DNA from: Streptomyces sp. NRRL WC-3549
Lineage (GTDB): Bacteria; Actinomycetota; Actinomycetes; Streptomycetales; Streptomycetaceae
DNA length: 14,531 nucleotides
Assembly (NCBI RefSeq): GCF_000721935.1
Contig: NZ_KL585414.1
Coordinates: 292,372-306,902 of the forward strand
Reading direction: 5' to 3'
Positions 1-5,970 of this stretch are shown piece by piece (within the stretch, counting starts at the first letter, position 1; the number at the start of each line of letters is the position of its first letter). Made by a program: the position numbers and the translations under genes. A model generated the notes under the pieces. It was not told where the DNA came from and ran no database searches. It was given only the letters and a program-made list of their open reading frames with translations.

Positions 1-251
1 AGCCGGTCCACTGGGTTCTGACGACGACTCGGGCTTCACCGTTCCGCTTCCTTCTCGCACACTTCGCCAACCGCGCCCGGGAGGCCGCTCCCCCTGTCCT
101 CGCGGCTCTTCGGCCCTCGCGGCAGGAGGCGGCGCCTCGTTCCTCTATGGGTACGAAACCCCATGCGGCCCTCACGGGCATCCTGACCGCCACCTGACCG
201 CCGACTCGGGGCGGAAACATCCACGGCGGGCAGAAGTGCGGCCGAGGATCA

Positions 252-286
252 GGGCCGGGCGGACACCCGGGTCCCACGCCCGGCCC
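252..286. terminator. Perfect 10-bp inverted repeat, terminator-like
   Basis: The arms 252-261 (GGGCCGGGCG) and 277-286 (CGCCCGGCCC) are exactly complementary, with a 15-nt loop. There is no T-tract, but actinobacterial terminators often lack one. It could end a transcript entering from either side, or fold in the leader of the next gene. No gene end is visible next to it, so the role is uncertain. Confidence 0.45.
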
Positions 287-356
287 GTACGGTCCGCCGG
301 AGACAGGGCCATCGGGATGACGGTGGGCTACTCAGCGCAGCCGGCCCGGCGCCCCT

Positions 357-362
357 GGGTAT
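357..362 (+). promoter_or_regulatory. Possible SigB-like -10 element (GGGTAT)
   Basis: GGGTAT lies 10 nt before the ATG at 373 and matches the -10 half of the Streptomyces SigB consensus (GNNT-N14-16-GGGTAC/T). A proper -35 is missing: the best-spaced tetramer is GCAG at 337-340, which has the G but not the T. Transcription from here would give an almost leaderless mRNA, which would fit the absence of a clear ribosome binding site. The support is weak. Confidence 0.3.
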
Positions 363-372
363 CCGTGGTCAC

Positions 373-567
373 ATGACTGTGAACCCCATCGAACTCCAGA
401 AGTGCCTCGGCGGCGTCGGCTACCCGGCGGACAAGCAGCAGATCCTCGACCAGGCGAAACAGCACGGCGCCGGCCGGGACGTCATGGACGCCCTCGGCGC
501 CCTCCCGGAGAAGAGCTACGACTCACCGGCCGACGTGAACAAGGAAGTGGGCAAGGAGGGCCACTGA
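373..567 (+). CDS. DUF2795 domain protein
   Basis: This is a 64-residue cytoplasmic protein recognised as DUF2795 from its layout. It has an ELQKCLGGVGYPADK opening, a central QILDQAKQHGAG helix, and the ALGALPEKSYDSPADVNKEVG ending typical of the family. The family is common in actinobacteria and is thought to be a small helical, possibly nucleic-acid-associated domain, but no biochemical role is established. The length is normal for a single-domain member. The ATG at 373 is the only sensible start and has no strong Shine-Dalgarno sequence. A very stable hairpin begins 12 nt after the stop, so the gene is probably monocistronic and not cotranscribed with the molybdoenzyme. Family assignment is confident; function is unknown. 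Confidence 0.85.
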   Translation: MTVNPIELQKCLGGVGYPADKQQILDQAKQHGAGRDVMDALGALPEKSYDSPADVNKEVGKEGH

Positions 568-579
568 CCGTGCCGGACC

Positions 580-623
580 CCGGCGGGCCGTTGTGGGCCA
601 TCTCCGCCACGACGGCCCGCCGG
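580..623 (+). terminator. 17-bp stem terminator after the DUF2795 gene
   Basis: Arms 580-596 and 607-623 pair over 17 bp with a single G-U wobble, around a 10-nt loop (597-606). It starts 12 nt after the stop codon at 565-567. There is no T-tract, in keeping with other actinobacterial hairpin terminators. This is the longest stem in the window and clearly separates the small gene from the molybdoenzyme unit. Confidence 0.8.
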
Positions 624-688
624 CGTGCACGGGTGGCCCGTGGTGCGCCGGGACGGCGCTCGGCTTCCCACGGCTCACGCATTCCGTG

Positions 689-713
689 GAGTCAGGCCCC
701 GGCATCGGGGTAC
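689..713 (+). promoter_or_regulatory. SigB-type promoter for the molybdoenzyme unit
   Basis: GAGT at 689-692, a 15-nt spacer, and GGGTAC at 708-713 fit the Streptomyces coelicolor SigB consensus GNNT-N14-16-GGGTAC/T in every specified position. Transcription would start near 720, giving a leader of about 25 nt that contains the ribosome binding site AGGAG (734-738), six bases before the ATG. It is placed as expected between the upstream terminator and the gene. The consensus is known; its use here is inferred. Confidence 0.55.
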
Positions 714-744
714 CCGTCAGCGGATCGGCAGACAGGAGTGAGCG

Positions 745-3231
745 ATGGAGTCCCCGGTGGACCGGATCGGCGACCCGTGGGGCGGTCGTGTCCCGTACGG
801 GCGGCACGAGCAGTGGCCCGCCCGGGTGGACACCTTCCTCGCCGACGGCGTGGAGCCGGCCATGGTGCAGGAGTGGGTGCAGGCGGCTTCGATCCTTCAT
901 TCGGACGGGGACGCCATGGACATCGCCGTCGTCGACGGCCGGATGGCCGGCGTGCGGGGGCGGGCCGACGACCGGGTCAACCGGGGCAGGCTCGGGCCCA
1001 AGGACCTGTTCGGCTGGCAGGCCAACTCCTCGCCCGACCGGCTGACCCGGCCGCTGGTGCGTGAGGGCGGCCGGCTGGTGGAGTGTGACTGGGAGACCGC
1101 GATGGGCCGCGTCGTAGCCCGCTCACAAGACCTGTTGGAGGAGCGCGGCCCCGGGTCGCTCGCCTTCTACACCTCGGGCCAGCTGTTCCTGGAGGAGTAC
1201 TACACCCTGGCCGTGCTGGCCCGTGCGGGCATCGGCACCAACCACCTCGACGGCAACACCCGGCTGTGCACCTCCACGGCCGCGGAGGCCCTCAAGGAGT
1301 CCTTCGGCTGCGACGGCCAGCCCGGCAGCTACGAGGACATCGACCACGCCGACGTCATCGCCCTCTTCGGCCACAATCTCGCCGAGACCCAGCCGGTGCA
1401 GTGGATGCGGATCCTGGACCGGCTGGAGGGCGCGGAGCCCCCGCGGCTCCTCTGCGTGGACCCGCGCCCCACCCGGGTGGCCCGCAGTGCGGCCGTGCAC
1501 CTCGCCCCACGCCTCGGTACGAACGTCGCCCTGCTCAACGCCCTGCTGCACGAGGTCATCCGGACCGACCGGGTCGATCACGCGTACGTCGAGGCGCACA
1601 CGGTCGGGTACGAGGAACTCGCCGCTCGGGTCGCGGAGTGCACCCCGGCGTGGGCGGCGGGCATCTGCGACGTCCCGGCCGCCCGGATCGGTGAGGCGGC
1701 CGAACTCCTGGGCGGCGCGGACCGGTTGCTCTCCACCGTGCTCCAGGGCGTCTACCAGTCCCACCAGGCCACCGCGGCCGCCGTCCAGGTCAACAACCTG
1801 CACCTGATCCGCGGCATGCTGGGGCGTCCGGGCGCCGGCGTCCTGCAGATGAACGGGCAGCCGACCGCCCAGAACACCCGGGAGTGCGGTGCCAACGGCG
1901 ACCTGCCCGGGTTCCGCAACTGGCAGAACGACGCGCACGTCGCCGACCTGGCCGAGGTGTGGAACGTGGAGCCGGACACGATTCCGCACTACGCGCCGCC
2001 GACCCACGCCATGCAGATCTTCCGGTACGCCGAACAGGGCTCGGTCCGGATGCTGTGGATCAGCGGGACCAACCCGGCCGTCTCCCTGCCCGAACTCTCC
2101 CGCGTCCGCCGGATCCTCTCCCAGGAGCGGCTCTTCACCGTCGTGCAGGACCTGTTCCTCACCGAGACGGCGCAGCTCGCCGACGTCGTGCTGCCGGCCG
2201 CCACCTGGGGCGAGAAGACCGGCACCTTCACCAACGCCGACCGCACCGTGCACCTGTCCGGCAGGGCCGTCGAACCGCCGGGAGAAGCCAGGCCCGACCT
2301 CGACATCTTCCTCGACTACGCCCGGCGCATGGACTTCCGCGACAAGGACGGCGGTCCGCTGATCCCGTGGGACGGCCCGGAGTCCGCGTTCGAGGCGTGG
2401 AAGCGGTGCAGCGCCGGCCGCCCGTGCGACTACACCGGCCTCACCTACGCGATGCTGCGCGAGCGCGGCGGGATCCAGTGGCCGGTCGACGAACGGGCTC
2501 CGGACGGTACCGAACGGCTCTACACCGACGGCATCAGCTGGGCCCACCCCGACGTGTGCGAGAACTACGGCAAGGACCTGGAGACGGGCGCCGCCGACGG
2601 CGTGGTGGAGTACCGCTCCCTCAACCCGGACGGCAAGGCCATGATCAAGGCGGCCGGCTATCTGCCGCCCCACGAGATGCCCACCGAGGAGTACCCCTTC
2701 CAGCTGACGACCGGACGGACCCTCTACCACTTCCACACCCGCACCAAGACCGGCCGCGCACCACAGCTGAACGACGCGGCTCCGGACGTGTGGGTCGAGA
2801 TCGGTGCGGCGGACGCCACGGCACGGGACCTCGCCGAGGGCGATCTGGTCGAGGTCCGTTCGCCTCGCGGGGCGCTGCGCGGCCGGCTGCGCGTCACGGG
2901 GCTGCGGCCGGGACTGCTGTTCGTGCCGTTCCACTACGGCTACTGGGACACCCCCGCCGGCTCGGGCCCGGACTCCACCACTCCGGGCCGGGCGGCGAAC
3001 GAGGCGACGATCACCGACTGGGACCCCGCCTCCAAGCAGCCGCTGTTCAAGACGTCCGCGGCGGCCCTCACCCTCGTCGAGCGCGGCAACGGGAGAACGG
3101 CCCCGGCCCCCACCACCACCGCGTCGGCTCCGGAGGCCCCCGGGGGTCTCCGGGCGACGACCGGCGGTCCGCGCGCCCACGTGTCGCAGACCCCGGACTC
3201 CACGTGGGACACACCGGGAGGCAACCGTTGA
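745..3231 (+). CDS. Molybdopterin oxidoreductase, Fe-S ligands substituted
   Basis: This 828-residue protein belongs to the DMSO reductase (nitrate reductase/formate dehydrogenase) superfamily. It should bind bis-pterin molybdenum and carry out a two-electron oxidation or reduction of an unknown substrate. Residues 165-200 match the NapA region around the Mo-ligand cysteine: NHLDGNTRLCTSTA, with Cys175, then ESFGCDGQPGSYEDID. Other family blocks are SGTNPAVSLPE, the QDLFLTETAQLADVVLPAATWGEKTGTF region, and a C-terminal molydop-binding domain starting near QLTTGRTLYHFHTRTKTGR. The N-terminal Fe-S position reads S49-x2-H52-x3-D56, with G84 at the fourth site, so no [4Fe-4S] cluster is expected. 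There is no Tat or Sec signal, so it should be cytoplasmic. Residues 781-828 form a Pro/Thr/Ala/Gly-rich tail. The start has AGGAG at ideal spacing. The stop overlaps the next gene's TTG start. Superfamily is sure; substrate is unknown. Confidence 0.93.
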   Translation: MESPVDRIGDPWGGRVPYGRHEQWPARVDTFLADGVEPAMVQEWVQAASILHSDGDAMDIAVVDGRMAGVRGRADDRVNRGRLGPKDLFGWQANSSPDRLTRPLVREGGRLVECDWETAMGRVVARSQDLLEERGPGSLAFYTSGQLFLEEYYTLAVLARAGIGTNHLDGNTRLCTSTAAEALKESFGCDGQPGSYEDIDHADVIALFGHNLAETQPVQWMRILDRLEGAEPPRLLCVDPRPTRVARSAAVHLAPRLGTNVALLNALLHEVIRTDRVDHAYVEAHTVGYEELAARVAECTPAWAAGICDVPAARIGEAAELLGGADRLLSTVLQGVYQSHQATAAAVQVNNLHLIRGMLGRPGAGVLQMNGQPTAQNTRECGANGDLPGFRNWQNDAHVADLAEVWNVEPDTIPHYAPPTHAMQIFRYAEQGSVRMLWISGTNPAVSLPELSRVRRILSQERLFTVVQDLFLTETAQLADVVLPAATWGEKTGTFTNADRTVHLSGRAVEPPGEARPDLDIFLDYARRMDFRDKDGGPLIPWDGPESAFEAWKRCSAGRPCDYTGLTYAMLRERGGIQWPVDERAPDGTERLYTDGISWAHPDVCENYGKDLETGAADGVVEYRSLNPDGKAMIKAAGYLPPHEMPTEEYPFQLTTGRTLYHFHTRTKTGRAPQLNDAAPDVWVEIGAADATARDLAEGDLVEVRSPRGALRGRLRVTGLRPGLLFVPFHYGYWDTPAGSGPDSTTPGRAANEATITDWDPASKQPLFKTSAAALTLVERGNGRTAPAPTTTASAPEAPGGLRATTGGPRAHVSQTPDSTWDTPGGNR

Positions 3232-3719
3232 ACGGCGTCCGGCTCGCTCTGCGCACCCTGCACCACGGCGAACAGCACCTCTGCGACGGGCTGCTGACCG
3301 TGGCGGACCGCCACCGCACCGAGCACGAGGTCCACCACGTCGCCCACGACCTCGCCGCCTGGTCCCGGGAACACGTCCGGCGTCTGGCCGAAGCGGCCGC
3401 CGGACACGGCCTGGACCTGGACGATCCGGGTGGGGATCCCTCCGGGGGTGTGCTCGGGGCGCTGCGGCGCAAGGCGTCCGAGGTGGTGGGCCGCCGGCCC
3501 GAACCCGGACTGCTGCTCCTGCGGGACCTGCGCGACCTCCATCTGGCCGCGACGTACAACTCGCTGCACTGGGAGATGCTGGCGCAGGCCGCACAGGCCA
3601 CCCGGGACAAGGGGCTGCTGGGCCTCGCCTCCTCCTGCCACCCCCAGGCGCTCCGTCAGATGCGCTGGACGAACACCATGATCAAGAACCTGTCGCCCCA
3701 GATCCTGACGAGCCTGTGA
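3228..3719 (+). CDS. Hypothetical helical, ferritin-like protein, coupled to the molybdoenzyme
   Basis: This is a 163-residue protein of unknown function. I chose TTG at 3228 because it overlaps the upstream stop (TTGA) and has GGGAGG at 3215-3220 with good spacing. It appears entirely alpha-helical, probably a four-helix bundle, with many potential metal ligands: H12, H13, E15, H17, E34 and H37 (an ExxH pair), H40, E48, H49, H105, H114, E116, C137 and H138. That pattern suggests a ferritin-like or hemerythrin-like fold, but no canonical motif is complete, so this is inference. A conserved-looking C-terminus (residues 136-159, [20 protein letters not shown]) follows. There is no signal peptide or membrane segment. 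Tight coupling suggests it works with the molybdoenzyme, for example as an electron or metal partner, or in stress protection. Confidence 0.75.
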   Translation: MNGVRLALRTLHHGEQHLCDGLLTVADRHRTEHEVHHVAHDLAAWSREHVRRLAEAAAGHGLDLDDPGGDPSGGVLGALRRKASEVVGRRPEPGLLLLRDLRDLHLAATYNSLHWEMLAQAAQATRDKGLLGLASSCHPQALRQMRWTNTMIKNLSPQILTSL

Positions 3720-3720
3720 C

Positions 3721-3744
3721 ACCGGCGTGGCGCGCCGCGCCGGT
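3721..3744 (+). terminator. Hairpin directly after the molybdoenzyme operon
   Basis: Arms ACCGGCG (3721-3727) and CGCCGGT (3738-3744) are perfectly complementary, with a 10-nt loop. The hairpin starts one base after the stop codon at 3717-3719. No T-tract follows. It implies that ctaD downstream is at least partly an independent transcription unit, and it argues against ctaD starts placed at 3727, inside the hairpin. Confidence 0.6.
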
Positions 3745-3812
3745 TACGTACGGCAGCAGGCCGCAATGCGAAGGTTGGCACGGAAGAGGCTGAGTACACC
3801 GGTTACGGACGG
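3740..3812. repeat. Direct repeat CCGGTTACGnACGG ahead of ctaD
   Basis: CCGGTTACGTACGG (3740-3753) and CCGGTTACGGACGG (3799-3812) match at 13 of 14 positions, 59 bp apart. They flank the candidate ctaD promoter. The first copy overlaps the right arm of the preceding terminator, so part of the similarity may be chance. A pair of regulator half-sites is possible but unproven. Confidence 0.35.
3773..3797 (+). promoter_or_regulatory. Possible SigB-like promoter for ctaD
   Basis: GGTT (3773-3776), a 15-nt spacer and GAGTAC (3792-3797) fit the SigB consensus GNNT-N14-16-GGGTAC/T with one mismatch in the -10. The start point would be near 3804, about 34 nt before the chosen ATG. It resembles the element ahead of the molybdoenzyme in spacing. 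The mismatch keeps confidence modest. Confidence 0.35.
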
Positions 3813-3837
3813 TTCTCCGGAAGGGCGAAGGGTGTCC

Positions 3838-5559
3838 ATGCGTACGCGGCCGCAGGCCGCACCAGTGAGGGACGGGACCGAGCGGCGGGTCGGGCAGGGC
3901 AGGAGGCTGCTGGGTCTGCTCTCGACGACCGATCACAAGCTGATCGGCAACATGTACCTGGCCACCTCGTTCGCGTTCTTCCTGTTCGCCGGCCTGCTGG
4001 CGATGCTGATGCGCGCCGAGCTGGCCCGCCCGGGCCTGCAGATCGTCTCCCCCGAGCAGTACAACCAGTTGTTCACCGTGCACGGCACGATCATGATGCT
4101 GCTGTTCGCCACGCCGACCTTCACCGGCTTCGCCAACGCGATCATGCCGTTGCAGATCGGCGCGCCCGACGTGGCCTTCCCCCGGCTGAACGCCTTCACC
4201 TACTGGGTCTACCTGTTCGGCGGCCTGCTGGTCGTCTCGGGTTTCCTCACGTCGAACGGCGCGGCCTCCTTCGGCTGGTTCGCGTACGCGCCCCTGAACG
4301 GTTCCCTCTTCACCCCCGGCACGGGGGCCGACCTCTGGGTCATGGGGCTGGTGGTCTCGGGGCTGAGCACGATCCTCGGGTCGGTCAACTTCATCACCAC
4401 GATCATCTGCCTGCGCGCTCCCGGCATGACCCTCTTCCGGATGCCGATCTTCACCTGGAACGTGCTGTTCACGTCCATCCTGGCGCTGCTGGCCTTCCCG
4501 GTGCTGACGGCCGCGCTGCTCGCGCTGGAGGCGGACAGGAAGTTCGGGGCGCACGTCTTCGACGCGGCCAACGGCGGAGCGCTGCTGTGGCAGCACCTGT
4601 TCTGGTTCTTCGGCCATCCGGAGGTGTACATCGTGGCTCTGCCGTTCTTCGGGGTGGTCAGTGAGATCCTCCCGGTGTTCAGCCGGAAGCCGATCTTCGG
4701 CTACGTCGGACTGGTCGGCGCCACGATCGCCATCACCGGACTGTCGGCCACCGTGTGGGCGCACCACATGTTCGCCACGGGCTCGGTGCTGCTGCCGTTC
4801 TTCTCCCTGATGTCCTTCCTGATCGCCGTGCCCACGGGGGTGAAGTTCTTCAACTGGATCGGGACCATGTGGCACGGCTCCCTGTCGTTCGAGACGCCGA
4901 TGCTGTGGTCCGTCGGCTTCCTGGTCACCTTCCTGCTCGGCGGACTGACCGGGGTGCTGGTGGCCTCGCCGCCGCTGGACTTCCATCTGACGGACAGCTA
5001 CTTCGTCGTGGCCCACCTGCACTACGTGCTGTTCGGCACGATCGTCTTCGCCACGTTCGCCGGCTTCTACTTCTGGTGGCCCAAGTTCACCGGGCGGATG
5101 CTCGACGAGCGGCTCGGGAAGATGCACTTCTGGACCCTGTTCACCGGCTTCCAGCTCACCTTCCTCGTCCAGCACTGGCTCGGTGAGCAGGGCATGCCGC
5201 GCCGGTACGCGGACTACCTGGCCGCCGACGGGTTCACCACCCTCAACACCGTCTCCTCCCTCGGGGCGTTCCTGCTGGGCCTGTCGACGCTGCCGTTCCT
5301 GTACAACCTCTACAAGACCCACCGGTACGGCGCGAAGGTGACCTGCGACGACCCCTGGGGCTGGGGGCGCTCCCTGGAGTGGGCCACCAGCTGCCCGCCG
5401 CCCCGGCACAACTTCCACGCGCTGCCCCGGATCCGCAGCGACTCCCCCGCCTTCGACCTGCACCACCCCGAGGTACGGGTCGGGTCCGCCCACCCGAGCG
5501 CGTCGGCGGGCCACCACTCCACGCCCGACCCCGACACCACACGGCAGGTGACCGGATGA
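3838..5559 (+). CDS. ctaD: Cytochrome c oxidase subunit I (aa3 type)
   Basis: This 573-residue integral membrane protein is the catalytic subunit of aa3 cytochrome c oxidase. It reduces O2 to water and pumps protons. All ligands of an A-type haem-copper oxidase are present: haem a His82 and His395, CuB His260, His309 and His310, haem a3 His393, and the cross-link Tyr264 in GHPEVY. The proton channels look intact, with D111 and E262 for the D-channel and K336 in VPTGVK for the K-channel. The [18 protein letters not shown] tail is typical of actinobacterial CtaD. I chose ATG 3838, with GAAGG just upstream; GTG 3832 is an alternative. It overlaps ctaF by ATGA. No CuA subunit gene (ctaC) adjoins it, unlike the core Streptomyces cluster, so it is probably an accessory copy that uses subunits encoded elsewhere. 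Confidence 0.95.
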   Translation: MRTRPQAAPVRDGTERRVGQGRRLLGLLSTTDHKLIGNMYLATSFAFFLFAGLLAMLMRAELARPGLQIVSPEQYNQLFTVHGTIMMLLFATPTFTGFANAIMPLQIGAPDVAFPRLNAFTYWVYLFGGLLVVSGFLTSNGAASFGWFAYAPLNGSLFTPGTGADLWVMGLVVSGLSTILGSVNFITTIICLRAPGMTLFRMPIFTWNVLFTSILALLAFPVLTAALLALEADRKFGAHVFDAANGGALLWQHLFWFFGHPEVYIVALPFFGVVSEILPVFSRKPIFGYVGLVGATIAITGLSATVWAHHMFATGSVLLPFFSLMSFLIAVPTGVKFFNWIGTMWHGSLSFETPMLWSVGFLVTFLLGGLTGVLVASPPLDFHLTDSYFVVAHLHYVLFGTIVFATFAGFYFWWPKFTGRMLDERLGKMHFWTLFTGFQLTFLVQHWLGEQGMPRRYADYLAADGFTTLNTVSSLGAFLLGLSTLPFLYNLYKTHRYGAKVTCDDPWGWGRSLEWATSCPPPRHNFHALPRIRSDSPAFDLHHPEVRVGSAHPSASAGHHSTPDPDTTRQVTG

Positions 5560-5945
5560 GGAGCGAGGCCTGGCTCTTCACGGGTGTGGCGCTGTTCTTC
5601 GCGGTGACCGGCTCGGTCTACGCCGCGTTCTCCACCGATCCGGCCGGCATCGCCGCGCTGCTGGTGTCGTTCCTGATGTCCGCGCTGATCGCCGCGTTCC
5701 TCTGGTGGGGTTACGCGAGCGTCGGCCCCCGCCCGGAGGACCGCAAGGACGCCCGAGTACGGGAGGTGGGCGGCAGGCGGGCGTACTTTCCCGCCCGGAG
5801 CTACTTCCCCGTCCTCACCGCCGCCGGCACCGCCCTGCTGGGCCTGGGCACCGTCCACGGGCTGTGGCTGTTCCTGATCGGCCTCGGCGTCCTCGTCCCG
5901 GGCGTGTTCGGCTTCGTCTTCCAGAACCCGGACCGCACGGACTGA
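5556..5945 (+). CDS. ctaF: Cytochrome c oxidase subunit IV
   Basis: This 129-residue membrane protein matches the actinobacterial subunit IV family (CtaF), which stabilises the aa3 oxidase and has no cofactor. It has two hydrophobic helices in the first half (about residues 5-25 and 31-52). A polar stretch with [16 protein letters not shown] follows, then two more helices (about 85-100 and 101-120), ending [11 protein letters not shown]. Length and four-helix layout are normal for the family. Its ATG overlaps the ctaD stop (ATGA), indicating translational coupling. The canonical order is ctaC-ctaD-ctaF, so this is the familiar pair without ctaC. It ends 25 bp from the convergent qcrB stop. 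Confidence 0.88.
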   Translation: MRSEAWLFTGVALFFAVTGSVYAAFSTDPAGIAALLVSFLMSALIAAFLWWGYASVGPRPEDRKDARVREVGGRRAYFPARSYFPVLTAAGTALLGLGTVHGLWLFLIGLGVLVPGVFGFVFQNPDRTD

Positions 5946-5954
5946 GCCGTACGG
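5933..5954. terminator. Possible bidirectional hairpin between ctaF and qcrB
   Basis: CCGCACGG (5933-5940) and CCGTACGG (5947-5954) pair with one C/A mismatch around a 6-nt loop that contains the ctaF stop codon. It sits in the very short convergent gap and could serve both strands. The stem overlaps ctaF coding sequence, so it may be partly fortuitous. Confidence 0.35.
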
Positions 5955-5970
5955 CCGGGCCGGACGCCCC

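Larger units (their letters stand above)
1..372. other. Gene-poor leader region
   Basis: I see no convincing gene in this stretch. One forward frame stays open from the left edge to about position 375, but it has no family signature and lacks the strong third-position G/C bias of the genes downstream. A short reverse frame (36-224) is Arg/Gly-rich and looks like a shadow. The region holds a GGGTAC hexamer at 149-154, a perfect inverted repeat at 252-286 and a GGGTAT hexamer just ahead of the first gene, each described separately. Confidence 0.6.

Noticed and set aside
36..224. Short reverse frame of 62 codons
   Set aside because: It is Arg/Gly-rich with no ribosome binding site or homology that I recognise.
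1..375. Forward frame open from the left edge to about 375, as a possible gene end
   Set aside because: There is no family signature and weak third-position GC bias, and it contains the inverted repeat.
1123..3594. Very long reverse-strand open frame opposite the molybdoenzyme
   Set aside because: It is a shadow caused by high GC. Its product is Arg/Gly/Val-rich with no family motifs, while the forward frame has clear molybdopterin enzyme blocks.
3727..3837. N-terminal extension of CtaD starting at 3727
   Set aside because: It would begin inside the terminator hairpin of the preceding operon. The extra residues are basic and not family-like, and ATG 3838 has a better ribosome binding site.
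3682..5517. Long reverse-strand open frame opposite ctaD
   Set aside because: It is Glu/Gln/Arg/Gly-rich low-complexity shadow. The forward strand encodes CtaD with all ligands.
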